Numbered from the stretch's first letter, positions 40,141 through 51,458 are shown. The stretch: DNA of 64,000 nt from Polyangiaceae bacterium (GCA_020633235.1 JACKEA010000001.1:2046001-2110000), one strand, 5' to 3'. The notes: a model not told the origin generated them from the sequence alone. Translations and numbers: made by a program.

Positions 40141-41910
40141 ATGGTCGACCTTCAGTCCGCCCCGTCCCACGACAAGCCGTCCCTCGACGACGCGCTCTTC
40201 CCCGAGCTCACGAAGAAGAAGCAGTCCGCGGACAGTCCGTTTCGGCCACCCGCATCGGGTCCCGTTTCGACACGCAGGGTCGCACCACCTCCTTCGCGCC
40301 GCGCAGCGCCGCCCGCTCCTCCCAGTGTGCAGCGTCCGCCCGTGCTGAAAAGCGCACCGCCGCCTCCGCCCAGCTTGCCGCGTCCGTCCGGACTGAAAAG
40401 CGCGCCGCCACCTCCGCCCAGCTTGCGGGGACCGGTGTCCACCGTGAAGGTGAAGGCGCCGCCCGAGCCCGAGCTGCTCGACGCGGCCATCGTAGAAGAC
40501 GACGAAGCGGAGACCATCGACGCCCGCGAGGTCAGCGACGACGCGGAGACGCTCGACGCGCGCGAGGTGAGCGACGAGGCCGAGACCCTCGACGCGCGCG
40601 AGGTGAGCGACGACGCCGAGACGATCGACGACACGGAAGTCGCCGACGCGCTGCCGAGCGCGATCGACAACGCGAAAGTCTCCGAAGACGACAAGACGCC
40701 GACCGGTAGCTCCCTCGACGCCCTCGTCAAAGAGAAGAAGCCGATCGTGCCCATGTACGACGAGGATCTGGACGACAGCCCGACGGTCGCGCTCTCGTCG
40801 CCGATGTCCTCGCCCGTGCCGTCCCTCGGCGCGCTGTCGAGCCGTGTGCCCGCGCCGCCGCCGGCCAGCCGCTCCGTGGCACCGCCGAGCCGCGCGCCGA
40901 TGAGCCGTCCCTTGGCGCCGCCGCCGAGCCGCGTGCCCGCGCCGCCGCCGAGCGCCGTGCGCTTGCCGCCCATCGCTTCGCCGCCGCCCTCGCGGACGTC
41001 GTCGCCGAGTCTTTCGGCACCCGCGTTGAGCGTGCCGGTCCCGCCCAAGCCGATGGTGCTGAACGCCGATGCGTCGTCGAGCGCGCGACTGAGCAGCATC
41101 CCTCCCGTGGCGGAATCCGTGCTGCCGCCGCCCCCGCGGCGTTCGAAGCTCCCGATGTTCGCAGTGGCGGCCGCCGCGCTGGCGTTCATCGGTGCCGGCG
41201 TGGTGGTCGGCGGCAAGGCCCTCGGCTTCGGTGGCGCCAACACCGGCACCGTCGTGGTCACCGCGGCCGGACCCGGGGGCAAGGCCGTAGATGGAGTGAA
41301 GGTGTTCGCGGACGGCGCGGTCAAGTGCTCGACGTCGCCGTGTCGCATCGAGGGGCTCACCGCGGGTGCACACTTCATCCACGCCGAGGCGCCGGGCTAC
41401 GAGGCGACGGCCGCTCGCGCGGTGTCGGTTGAGCGCGGTAACGAAGCCGTGCTCAACATCGACTTGGCCCCCAAGGCATCGGCGCCGAGCGCGGCCGAGG
41501 CGTCGAGCGACAAGGCCGCCCCCGAGAAGGCCGCCCCGGAAAAGGCTGCCGACGACGAGGTCTCCACCACCAGCTTGGACAAGCTGGCGCCTGCGGAGAA
41601 GAAGACCGCTCAGGCGCCTGCGGCCAAGGCGGCCGTGCAGAAGCCGGGCGCGGTGAAGGCGAGCGCGGCGGACAAGAGCGATGCGACCAAGCCCGAGCCC
41701 GCGGCTCAGGCGAAGCTCAACATCAACTCCATTCCGCGCGCCAACGTCGTGCTCGATGGTCGTCCGTTGGGCATGACCCCGCAGATGGGCGTGTCCGTCA
41801 GCCCAGGCAGCCACACGGTGGTGTTCGTCCACCCCGAGCTCGGTCGCAAGGTGGCCTCCACCAGCGTCAAGGCCGGCGGCACCAGCAGCGTGGGCGTTCG
41901 CTTCGAGTAG
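40141..41910 (+). CDS. PEGA-domain membrane protein with acidic repeats
   Basis: ATG 40141, ribosome site AAAGGGAG. A 589-residue protein in parts: Pro-rich linker; four acidic repeats of DAREVSDDAETLDAREVSDE type at ~120-175; more Pro/Ser linker with PPPSRVPAPPPSAVRLPP; one transmembrane helix (AAAALAFIGAGVVVGGKALG); then two PEGA-like modules (GKAVDGVKVFADGAVKCSTS ... GLTAGAHFIHAEAPGYEATA, and IPRANVVLDGRPLGMTPQMG ... SPGSHTVVFVHPELGRKV) separated by an Ala/Lys linker. PEGA domains are extracytoplasmic beta-sandwiches found in secreted and kinase-linked proteins of myxobacteria and planctomycetes. The N-terminal linker may be a protein-binding stalk. It is followed by a strong terminator. 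Confidence 0.85.
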   Translation: MVDLQSAPSHDKPSLDDALFPELTKKKQSADSPFRPPASGPVSTRRVAPPPSRRAAPPAPPSVQRPPVLKSAPPPPPSLPRPSGLKSAPPPPPSLRGPVSTVKVKAPPEPELLDAAIVEDDEAETIDAREVSDDAETLDAREVSDEAETLDAREVSDDAETIDDTEVADALPSAIDNAKVSEDDKTPTGSSLDALVKEKKPIVPMYDEDLDDSPTVALSSPMSSPVPSLGALSSRVPAPPPASRSVAPPSRAPMSRPLAPPPSRVPAPPPSAVRLPPIASPPPSRTSSPSLSAPALSVPVPPKPMVLNADASSSARLSSIPPVAESVLPPPPRRSKLPMFAVAAAALAFIGAGVVVGGKALGFGGANTGTVVVTAAGPGGKAVDGVKVFADGAVKCSTSPCRIEGLTAGAHFIHAEAPGYEATAARAVSVERGNEAVLNIDLAPKASAPSAAEASSDKAAPEKAAPEKAADDEVSTTSLDKLAPAEKKTAQAPAAKAAVQKPGAVKASAADKSDATKPEPAAQAKLNINSIPRANVVLDGRPLGMTPQMGVSVSPGSHTVVFVHPELGRKVASTSVKAGGTSSVGVRFE

Positions 41911-41937
41911 AAGCGCGCAAAGTTTGTGTGCCCTTTG

Positions 41938-41976
41938 GAGCCCCCGCCCTTCGGGACGGGGGCTCAGTACATTTTT
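41938..41976 (+). terminator. Terminator after PEGA gene
   Basis: GAGCCCCCGCCC TTC GGGACGGGGGCTC, a 12-bp stem with a single bulge, followed by AGTACATTTTT. The hairpin starts about 28 bp after the stop. Confidence 0.85.
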
Positions 41977-42026
41977 GCGCCGTCTGGTGGTTGCGCTCGC
42001 CCGCGTGACGGGACACCAATGGGGGC

Positions 42027-43076
42027 ATGAAGAGCGCGCGAGACTTTTTCAAGCCGATGGCCGTGGGCGCCCCGAAACCGCTGACGGAGATCCCGTTTCG
42101 GCCGTCGCGCATGATCCACTTCTTCGATCCGAGCAACGCGAAGATGGTCGCGAAGGTGCCGGACATCGCCAAGAAGGTCGACGTCTTGCTCGGCAATCTC
42201 GAGGACGGCGTTCAGAGCGACAAGAAGATCGACGCGCGGGAAGGTTTGTCCAAGCTCGGCCGCGAGATCGACTTCGGCGAGACGCAGCTGTGGACGCGGG
42301 TGAACGCCCTCAACAGCCCCTGGTTCCTCGACGACGTGGTGCGCTTGGTGGCCGAGATCGGCGACAAGCTGGACGTGGTGATGGTGCCGAAGGTGGAAGG
42401 CCCTTGGGACATCCACTTCGTGGATCAGTTGCTGGCGCAGCTGGAGGCCAAGCACGGGTTGAAGAAGCCGCTGCTGGTGCACGCGATCCTGGAGACGGCC
42501 AGTGGCGTGAATCACGTGGAAGAGATCGCCGCAGCCAGCCCACGCATGCAGGGGCTGAGCTTGGGACCAGCGGACCTGGCGGCCTCGCGGCGCATGAAGA
42601 CGACGCGCGTGGGCGGCGGGCACCCGGGTTACCTGGTCCGCGCGGATCCGGACGCCGGCGCGCCGGACGCGCCGCGGGCCACCGCACAGCAAGACCTCTG
42701 GCACTACACGCTGGCGCGCATGGTGGACGCGTGCACCGCGAACGGCATCTTGCCCTACTACGGCCCGTTCGGTGACATCGCTGACACCGTGGCGTGCGAG
42801 GATCAGTTCCGTAATGCGTTCCTGATGGGCTGCGTGGGCGCGTGGTCGCTCCACCCGGTGCAGATCGAGATCGCCAAGCGCGTGTACAGCCCGCCTCCGG
42901 ACGAGGTGAAGTGGGCCCAGCGCGTGGTCGAGGCCATGGGAGACGGCAGCGGTGCGGTGATGGTCGACGGCAAGATGCAGGACGACGCCACCTACAAGCA
43001 GTGCAAGGTGATGCTCGAAATGGCCGCGCTGATCGCACAGCGAGACCCCGAGATGCGACAGAAGTACGGAATGTGA
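42027..43076 (+). CDS. mcl1: L-malyl-CoA/beta-methylmalyl-CoA lyase-like enzyme (CitE/HpcH family)
   Basis: A 349-residue TIM-barrel enzyme. SRMIHFFDPSNAKMVAKVPD, VDVLLGNLEDGVQSDKKIDA, QLWTRVNALNSPWFLDDVVR, LDVVMVPKVEGPWDIHFVDQ, LVHAILETASGVNHVEEIAA and LSLGPADLAASRRMKTTRVG are almost the same as the Mcl1 sequence known from Chloroflexus. In that family the Arg of WTRVN, the Glu of (V/I)ETA, the metal-binding E and D and the GPADLA loop form the active site; the same residues are present. It cleaves or forms malyl-CoA from acetyl-CoA and glyoxylate. The pathway partners are not in this window, so it may serve glyoxylate or propionyl-CoA metabolism. Confidence 0.9.
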   Translation: MKSARDFFKPMAVGAPKPLTEIPFRPSRMIHFFDPSNAKMVAKVPDIAKKVDVLLGNLEDGVQSDKKIDAREGLSKLGREIDFGETQLWTRVNALNSPWFLDDVVRLVAEIGDKLDVVMVPKVEGPWDIHFVDQLLAQLEAKHGLKKPLLVHAILETASGVNHVEEIAAASPRMQGLSLGPADLAASRRMKTTRVGGGHPGYLVRADPDAGAPDAPRATAQQDLWHYTLARMVDACTANGILPYYGPFGDIADTVACEDQFRNAFLMGCVGAWSLHPVQIEIAKRVYSPPPDEVKWAQRVVEAMGDGSGAVMVDGKMQDDATYKQCKVMLEMAALIAQRDPEMRQKYGM

Positions 43077-43128
43077 CGCACGCTTCCGTGCGTGCACGCG
43101 CGGCGTCGACGCGGAGTTCGCGCCGGGG

Positions 43129-43145
43129 TTCGCGCCGGACCAACA
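43129..43145. repeat. Copy of dispersed GCCGGACCAACA repeat
   Basis: TTCGCGCCGGACCAACA, preceded by an imperfect partial repeat TTCGCGCCGGGG at 43117-43128. Located between mcl1 and the J-domain gene; a short ACGCACG-CTTC-CGTGCGT hairpin lies just before, at ~43078-43097. Confidence 0.6.
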
Positions 43146-43197
43146 AAGGAAGGCAGGCGGAGGGTCTTGGAGCGCTCGCCAGGGTGGGCGCGAGCGT

Positions 43198-43734
43198 TCA
43201 GTCGCCTTGGGCGTAGAGCGCGATGCTGAGCGCGTCCAGGCGCTCCGCCAAGGCGTCGTTGCTGCCGCCGTCGCATGTCATGGCGGTTTCGAGCTCGCGT
43301 TTCGCGTCCGCCAGCGCGCCGCGAGCGAGGAGCTTGTCGGCGCGCTGGGCGGCGAGCTTCGCGCCGGCAGAGCGGCATAGCTCATGGAGCGGCGCGACCC
43401 GCTCCACGCTACCCGGAGGCGGCGTGCTCTTCCGCAGCATGAGGCGTAGCTCGCCGCGGCGGAGGCCCATGTCGTAGCGTATCCTGAGCTCGGGATCCGT
43501 GAGCACGCGCACGGCTTCTGCGCCTCGCTGAAAGATGCGCGTCACGCGCGCGAGGGTCTCGCGGTCGGAGTCGAGGTGGCGATCCGGATGAAACGCGAGG
43601 GAGAAGCGATGGAAGGCCTGGCGGACGGCGTCGTTGTCCGCGAGCTCCAAGACGCCTAGGAGCTCGTAGTAGCTCGAGTCGTCGAGCACGTCCTCCCACT
43701 CCGCGATCCGCGCGCGGTCGTCGTCCCCCGCCAC
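43198..43734 (-). CDS. J-domain protein (second copy)
   Basis: GTG start at 43734, five bases after the stop of the first J-domain gene. A 178-residue protein: J domain (DSSYYELLGVLELADNDAVR, FSLAFHPDRHLDSDRETL) with the HPD motif intact, then ARVTRIFQRGAEAVRVLTDP as the closing helix. The C-terminal ~80 residues have LHELCRSAGAKLAAQRADKL and AKRELETAMTCDG, resembling tetratricopeptide-type helices. It is 178 residues, the same as the adjacent copy, and clearly a duplicate. It would stimulate the Hsp70 of this operon and bring it to clients. Confidence 0.85.
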   Translation of the reverse strand: MAGDDDRARIAEWEDVLDDSSYYELLGVLELADNDAVRQAFHRFSLAFHPDRHLDSDRETLARVTRIFQRGAEAVRVLTDPELRIRYDMGLRRGELRLMLRKSTPPPGSVERVAPLHELCRSAGAKLAAQRADKLLARGALADAKRELETAMTCDGGSNDALAERLDALSIALYAQGD

Positions 43735-43739
43735 GGACG

Positions 43740-44276
43740 TCAGCCTCCCATGGCGAAGAGCGCGACCTCGAGGGCGTCCAGGCGTTCGCGAAGCTCCTGG
43801 GTGGCGAAGCCGTCGAACTCGATGGCGCGCTCGATCTCGAGCTTGGCTCCGGCCAGGTCGCCTTCGTCGATCAGCAGCGTGGCCTTCTTGGCGCACGCCT
43901 TGGCCCCCGCGCTCTTGCACAGCTCCACCAGCGGGCGCACCGGTGCCGGGATCGAGGCATGACGTGGGATCTCCGCTTGCGGCATTCGGAGCTGGCCCTT
44001 CTCGAGACCCATGTCGTAGCGGAGGCGCAGGTCTGCATTGCTGAGCACGCGATACGCCTCCGCGCCGCGCTGAAACACCCGGTGAAGTCGCGGCTCGACG
44101 TCTTGGTCGAGGCCTTGGTGCATGTCCGGGTGGAAGGCGAGGGCGAACTGGCGGAACGCCACGCGGATCGTTTCACCGTCGGCGATGGGCAAGAGCCCGA
44201 GGATCTCGTAGTAGCTCGAGTCGTCGAGGACGTCATCCCACTCGACGATGCGATCGATGTCCGAAGCGTCGGTCAT
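43740..44276 (-). CDS. J-domain protein (first copy)
   Basis: ATG 44276 overlaps the stop of the Hsp70 gene (ATGA). A 178-residue protein: MTDASDIDRIVEWDDVLDDS then SYYEILGLLPIADGETIRVA and FALAFHPDMHQGLDQDVEPR with the HPD motif; the J-domain helix IV region is LHRVFQRGAEAYRVLSNADL. The second half (LVELCKSAGAKACAKKATLL, DEGDLAGAKLEIERAIEFDG) matches the second copy, with a TPR-like hairpin. The domain order is unlike type I-II DnaJ (no G/F region or zinc fingers). It works with the upstream Hsp70 by translational coupling. Confidence 0.88.
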   Translation of the reverse strand: MTDASDIDRIVEWDDVLDDSSYYEILGLLPIADGETIRVAFRQFALAFHPDMHQGLDQDVEPRLHRVFQRGAEAYRVLSNADLRLRYDMGLEKGQLRMPQAEIPRHASIPAPVRPLVELCKSAGAKACAKKATLLIDEGDLAGAKLEIERAIEFDGFATQELRERLDALEVALFAMGG

Positions 44277-47071
44277 CCGACCACGTTGTGGCCGGCGTGT
44301 CGCGCGGCCATCGCCGCCACGTCGCTCGCTTGCGGTACCGCGACCAGGCGCACGCGGGTGACGGCTTGCTGACCGGTCATGGTGTCGCGGGCGCGGACGT
44401 TGAGGATCCCGTCGGTGTCGAGGGCGAAGGTCACGGCGATGTTGACCTGCCCTCGGGGAGCCGGGCGCAAGCCGCCGAGCTCGACCTCGCCCAACAGGGT
44501 GTTCTGCGAGAAGTGGTTGCTCTCCCCTTGGCTGACGCGAACCCGGACGGCGGTCTGGTTGTCCGCGGCAGTGACGAAGGAGCGCGTTTCCTCGCAGGGC
44601 ACCGGGGTGTTGCGCACGATGATCGCGTCGCAATAGCCGCCCACGGTCTCCACCACCAGCGACAGCGGCGTCACGTCCACGAGCAGCGGTGCTTGTGGGC
44701 CGGGCGCCGCGGCGGGATGGGGTGCTGCGGCGGGCTCGGCCGTTTCCCAAGGGGCGGGACCCAGGTCGGGGAGCAGCGGTGCCGGGGCAGGCACCGGGAC
44801 CGGCACCGCAGGCGCTTGTGGCGCGGCGGCGGCGGCCATGGGCGAGGGCGGCAGGGGCGCGGCGGGCTCCGGCACGGCCGGCATCGGCGCCGTGCCGAAA
44901 CCACCGAGCTGCATGGTGCCGAACTTCGGCGCGGGCGCAGCGCCGGGGGACTGCGCGGTGTTGTCTTCCATCTCCGGCACGTCGGGGATCGGCAACATGT
45001 GCTCGTCCACGACGGAACCGGTGCGGCGCTTGTTGCCTCCGGTGACTTGCGTGACTTCGTCCGTGGACGCCGGGGAAGCGAGCGAGCGGATTTGCGCCGT
45101 GCTCGGTCCGCGGGCGACCACGCTGCCGTCGTCCAGGAGCTCGCTCTCGTCGAGCTCGTACACGGCGACGCTGTCGTCGGTCGTCTGCTTCGCCTTCTCG
45201 GCGGCCGCGCGCGCGCTGGTCAGCGTGCTCATCACCGGTCGATCGCCCTCGACCTGTGGATGACGGCTGCTGAAGCGCGCCAGCGACTCGGCGACGTCGT
45301 GGCGCTCCGCCGTGGCGTCGTCGATCGACGGCGTGCTGGCGAAGTTGTTGGGCTTGGTGAACTCATCGGCGTCGGCGCTGTCGTCGCTGCCCACGATGGG
45401 CAACGGCACGCCGGCGTCCGCCACGCTCGGGAGCCGTTGGCGGACGGAGGGCGCGCTCTTGCGCGCGGCCTCGCGCTGGGCGCGCGCCGCGGCTTCCGAG
45501 GCGCTGGTCAGAGTGGTGTCCGGCGCGGATGCCATCCTCCGGCGCGCTTCCTGGGCCGCGGGACCGAGGCCTGGCCCGGTGGGGATGCGGCCGCGGGCAC
45601 CGAGCCCGGCGACGGTTTCTGGCGCCCCCGGAATGCCCGGCGAAGTGCGGGGTCGCGAAGAGCGGTCCTGCGTGTGCGGCGATGGCTGGCTCACCGCGCC
45701 CCCCGGGGGCTGCACCACGAGGGGGCGCCGCGGCGCCGCCAGGGTCGCTTCTTCCGGAGAGATGCCCGGAGACGTGGGGATGCGAGGACGACCGCCGTAG
45801 GGCTCGGTGTTCGGCTCCCACGGGCGGCTGGGACGCTCGCCCGGAGGAAGCGTACGCGGTCGTCCCGGCGGGCGTGATCCGCGGGACGCGGGCTTCGGCG
45901 GCGCCGGGATGTCGCCGCGCCGTCGTTCTGCGCCGGTCAGCGCCGCGGCCTGGATCGCGGCGCCGATGGCCACGACCTCGTCGGGGCTGATGTGACCGAG
46001 CACCGGGCGCCGGAAGAAGTCCTCCACGCGATCGCGCACCAGCGGGATGCGCGTGGAGCCGCCCACCAGCAGCACCTGGTCGAAGTCGTCGGGCTTGAGC
46101 CGCGCGATGCCGAGCGCCTCGCGACACACGTCGAAGGTCTGCTCCGCGATGGGCCCTGCCAGGGCCTCGAGCTCGCCTCGGGACATGGAAAACTCGAGGT
46201 TCAGCGGCTGCCCACCCTTGCCGTGGGCGACCTCGGGAACCGTGATGGTGACCGTGGGCTCCGCCGACAGGCGCATCTTCACGACTTCCGCCGAAGCGCG
46301 GAGGCGCTCGAAGGCTTGCTTGTCGGTGCGCGGATCGTAGCGGTGGGTCGCCAGGAAGGCATCCGCCATGCGCTCGGCGACGGCGAGATCGATGTCGTCG
46401 CCACCGAGGAAGGTGTTGCCGGCAGTGGCGAGCACCTCGAAGACGTTCTCCGACAGATCGAGCAGCGTGATGTCGAAGGTGCCGCCGCCGAAGTCGTAGA
46501 CCGCGATGCGTTCGTTGGCCGCCTTGCCGTAGCCATACGCCAGCGCCGCCGCCGTCGGCTCGTTCAAGATGCGCAGCACCTCGAGCCCCGCGACGCGTCC
46601 CGCGACCTTGGTGGCGGCGCGCTGCAGGTCGTTGAAGTTCGCCGGCACGGTGATCACCGCGCGCTCCACGCTTTCGCCCAAGGCCGCTTCCGCGATGGCC
46701 TTGGCGCGGCGGAGCACGAAGGCGCTGATCTCGGGCAGCGTATAGGTCTCGTTGCGCGCCACCACCAGCGTTGCCTGGCCGGGCCCTTCGCGCATCTCGA
46801 ACGGGAAGCGCTCGCGGGCGCGGCGCACTTCTTCGGAATCCCAGCTACGACCGATGAGTCGCTTGATGGAGTAGATGGTGTTGCTGGCGTCCACCATGCG
46901 GCGCTCCTTCGCCGCGCGGCCCACCAACACGTTGCCGCTCGGGTGGAAGGAGACGACCGACGGCAACAGGCGCTCGCCGCCGTCGTCGGCAAGGGCCGCC
47001 GCTTGACCGTCCTTGACCACCGCCACGACCGTGTTGGTCGTGCCCAGGTCGATACCGACTACCGCTCCCAT
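44273..47071 (-). CDS. Divergent Hsp70 (DnaK-like) with ~410-residue linker and no lid
   Basis: A 932-residue protein. Residues 1-383 form a complete actin-fold ATPase: VVGIDLGTTNTVVAVVKDG (phosphate loop 1), VITVPANFNDLQRAATKVAG, LNEPTAAALAYGYG, AVYDFGGGTFDITLLDL, LGGDDIDLAVAERMAD and VLLVGGSTRIPLVRDRV. Residues 384-795 are a low-complexity Pro/Arg/Ser/Ala linker with PSRPWEPNTEPYGGRPRIPT-type segments and acidic patches. From 796 to the end is the beta substrate-binding domain (LLVDVTPLSLVVETVGGYCD, DTDGILNVRARDTMTGQQ). The alpha-helical lid and EEVD-like tail are absent. The interdomain linker normally has a short conserved hydrophobic motif; here it is replaced by the long spacer, so allostery should differ from DnaK. 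Coupled to the two J-domain genes downstream. Confidence 0.9.
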   Translation of the reverse strand: MGAVVGIDLGTTNTVVAVVKDGQAAALADDGGERLLPSVVSFHPSGNVLVGRAAKERRMVDASNTIYSIKRLIGRSWDSEEVRRARERFPFEMREGPGQATLVVARNETYTLPEISAFVLRRAKAIAEAALGESVERAVITVPANFNDLQRAATKVAGRVAGLEVLRILNEPTAAALAYGYGKAANERIAVYDFGGGTFDITLLDLSENVFEVLATAGNTFLGGDDIDLAVAERMADAFLATHRYDPRTDKQAFERLRASAEVVKMRLSAEPTVTITVPEVAHGKGGQPLNLEFSMSRGELEALAGPIAEQTFDVCREALGIARLKPDDFDQVLLVGGSTRIPLVRDRVEDFFRRPVLGHISPDEVVAIGAAIQAAALTGAERRRGDIPAPPKPASRGSRPPGRPRTLPPGERPSRPWEPNTEPYGGRPRIPTSPGISPEEATLAAPRRPLVVQPPGGAVSQPSPHTQDRSSRPRTSPGIPGAPETVAGLGARGRIPTGPGLGPAAQEARRRMASAPDTTLTSASEAAARAQREAARKSAPSVRQRLPSVADAGVPLPIVGSDDSADADEFTKPNNFASTPSIDDATAERHDVAESLARFSSRHPQVEGDRPVMSTLTSARAAAEKAKQTTDDSVAVYELDESELLDDGSVVARGPSTAQIRSLASPASTDEVTQVTGGNKRRTGSVVDEHMLPIPDVPEMEDNTAQSPGAAPAPKFGTMQLGGFGTAPMPAVPEPAAPLPPSPMAAAAAPQAPAVPVPVPAPAPLLPDLGPAPWETAEPAAAPHPAAAPGPQAPLLVDVTPLSLVVETVGGYCDAIIVRNTPVPCEETRSFVTAADNQTAVRVRVSQGESNHFSQNTLLGEVELGGLRPAPRGQVNIAVTFALDTDGILNVRARDTMTGQQAVTRVRLVAVPQASDVAAMAARHAGHNVVG

Positions 47072-47084
47072 TGCGATTCGCCCC

Positions 47085-47663
47085 TCATGCCGAGCTCTCG
47101 ATGGCGATGCTGCCGCCGCTGTCGTTCGAAGTCATGCTGTGCTCGATGTCCTCGATGGCCCGATCGTACCAGTGGCCGACCTGTGACTCGAAGGGCCACA
47201 TCCAGCCGTAGTCCGCGCTGGTGAAGCGTCGCAGGATTTCCCTCCGCAACTGCGGGCTCCTGGCGGCGTCCAGACCCTTGAGCTCCGCCGTGGCCCGCAG
47301 GGTTTCGGTGTACGCTTCCCACTCGATGCGTGCTCGACCATAGGCGAGCCCGAGGGGGAAGTAGGGGATGAGATACAAGAACGTCATCAGCGGGAGGCCC
47401 CAGCGCCGCCGCTGACGCAGATGCACCCGCTCGTGTCGCAGAGTGATGACTCGCTCGAGGTCCGGTGTCTCGTCCCAGCCCTCGGGCACGTACAGGGTGG
47501 TGCCGATGACCGTGTGGTAGTGGCTGACGTACTCCCGCATTCGCCCCAGCGTCAGCACGCGTAGCGCGACGTCGATCGCCCGGCTGAGGCTGTCGCCGCT
47601 CTTGTGCACGATGCGAAAGGTGGGAAATTCTTCCCGTATTTCCTGGATGAGGGGCTCCAGCAC
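47085..47663 (-). CDS. HExxH protein, putative zinc metallopeptidase, before Hsp70
   Basis: A 192-residue protein (MLEPLIQEIREEFPTFRIVH). ITLRHERVHLRQRRRWGLPL contains HERVH, matching HExxH of zinc peptidases; the following LIPYFPLGLAYGRARIEWEA may be a short membrane-like segment, and an E in IEWEAYTE about 30 residues on could be the third ligand as in E-x-x-x-D/E gluzincins. Not assigned to a known family. It begins the Hsp70/J-domain operon, 13 bp before the Hsp70 gene, so it may process the chaperone's clients or be one. Zinc binding is inferred. Confidence 0.75.
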   Translation of the reverse strand: MLEPLIQEIREEFPTFRIVHKSGDSLSRAIDVALRVLTLGRMREYVSHYHTVIGTTLYVPEGWDETPDLERVITLRHERVHLRQRRRWGLPLMTFLYLIPYFPLGLAYGRARIEWEAYTETLRATAELKGLDAARSPQLRREILRRFTSADYGWMWPFESQVGHWYDRAIEDIEHSMTSNDSGGSIAIESSA

Positions 47664-47726
47664 CGGCGCTCATCTTAGCACCCACGCCCTTGGCTTCAGA
47701 TTCCATACCCGCTGGTAGGTCCGAGT

Positions 47727-48659
47727 TCATTCGAGACCCAGCTGGTCACCCTCCTCCAAGGCGCGGCCGTTGGCCAAGTCCCGAGCATCGAGCTCCCGGC
47801 GACCCTCGAGCTGAGCGCGCTGGATCTCGAGGGTGCCGTCGCCACAGGCCACCAGGATCCGCTCCTTGCCCCAGATGGTGATGCGGCCCGGCGGGCCCGC
47901 TGCGGGCAGGTCCGAGACCTCGGTCCGGGTCAGGCGCAAGCGCTTGCCGCGCACGAAGCAGAAGGCCCCGGGCCGGGGACAGAGACCCCGCACCCGGTTC
48001 TTGAGGGCCGCGGCTCTGCCATCGAAGTCCAGAAGGCAGTGTTCTCGGGTGAGCGGCGGGGCGTGGGTGGCGCGGGCGGCGTCCTGGGGGACTGGCTGGA
48101 GCTCGCCGCTCACCGCGCGGGGGAGATCCTCGCGCACGACCACCGCCGCCAGCTCGGCGATGCGCTCGCTGAGCTCCCCGGCGGTCTCGTCTGCTCCGAT
48201 GCTCAAGGAACGACTGAAAAAGACGGGCCCGGTATCGAGCCCTACGTCCATTTGCATCAGCGAGATGCCGGTCTCGCTCTCGCCCTCCATGATCGCCCAG
48301 TTGATGGGGGCTGCGCCGCGGTAGCGGGGCAAGAGTGAAGCGTGGAGGTTGATGCAGCCGTGTTTCGGGGCTTCGAGCACGGCCTCCGGCAAGATCCGGC
48401 CGTAGGCGAGCACCACCGCGACGTCCACGCGCCGCTCCAACAACCATTCGTGGAGGTTGCCGGTCTTGACCTTGACCGGTTGGTGGACCTCCACACCCAG
48501 CTCGAGGGCTACGGACTTGACCGGCGGGGGGGTGAGCACCAAGCCTCTCCCGCTCCGCCGATCGGGTTGGCAAACCACCCCCACCAGCTCGCTGCTGTCC
48601 GCCAAGGCGCGGAGCGCTGGGACCGAAAGGGCCGGCGTCCCAAAGAAAACGGTACGCAT
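47727..48659 (-). CDS. fmt: Methionyl-tRNA formyltransferase
   Basis: A 310-residue enzyme formylating the initiator Met-tRNA using 10-formyl-THF. MRTVFFGTPALSVPALRALA is the N-terminus. Catalytic region: AVVLAYGRILPEAVLEAPKH, CINLHASLLPRYRGAAPINW (with the N-x-H and LPxYRGxxP motifs), MQMDVGLDTGPVFF (D of the active site). The C-terminal OB-fold domain is LKNRVRGLCPRPGAFCFVRG. Length and order are normal for the family. It is divergent from lon, with a gap of 161 bp, and lies upstream of the HExxH/Hsp70 operon on the same strand. Confidence 0.95.
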   Translation of the reverse strand: MRTVFFGTPALSVPALRALADSSELVGVVCQPDRRSGRGLVLTPPPVKSVALELGVEVHQPVKVKTGNLHEWLLERRVDVAVVLAYGRILPEAVLEAPKHGCINLHASLLPRYRGAAPINWAIMEGESETGISLMQMDVGLDTGPVFFSRSLSIGADETAGELSERIAELAAVVVREDLPRAVSGELQPVPQDAARATHAPPLTREHCLLDFDGRAAALKNRVRGLCPRPGAFCFVRGKRLRLTRTEVSDLPAAGPPGRITIWGKERILVACGDGTLEIQRAQLEGRRELDARDLANGRALEEGDQLGLE

Positions 48660-48820
48660 GAGGCCAGGCTTGTACTTCGGCTGGGTCCCCGCGCAAAGGT
48701 CGTGCCAGGGGAGTGGACGAATCCGGGGGCGGTGCTTAGCTTGACCCGCGTGCCCGTTCGTCGGAAAAGCCGAGGGCCGGTTTCCCCCGGGTTTTTCGCG
48801 TCGGCGAAGAGGAAAAAAGA

Positions 48821-51268
<2,448 letters not shown>

Positions 51269-51283
51269 GTCGCCGTCTTCTCA

Positions 51284-51322
51284 ACGAGGCGACCGTGGTT
51301 CACGGTCGCCTCGTGACATTTT
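51284..51322 (+). terminator. Terminator after lon
   Basis: ACGAGGCGACCGTG, loop GTT, CACGGTCGCCTCGT: a perfect 14-bp stem, followed by GACATTTTG. It starts 16 bp after the stop codon. Confidence 0.9.
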
Positions 51323-51458
51323 GTGCGCAAGGCTTGCCGCCGTCGCGGCAGCGTGCGCGTGAATCGCGAAGGAAAGACTTGTCGCCACGGAGATTCGCCC
51401 TGTGGCACGGAGGTTGCTCCCGCGCGTCGCTTACGTACTTTCGAACGAGGAGGACGCC

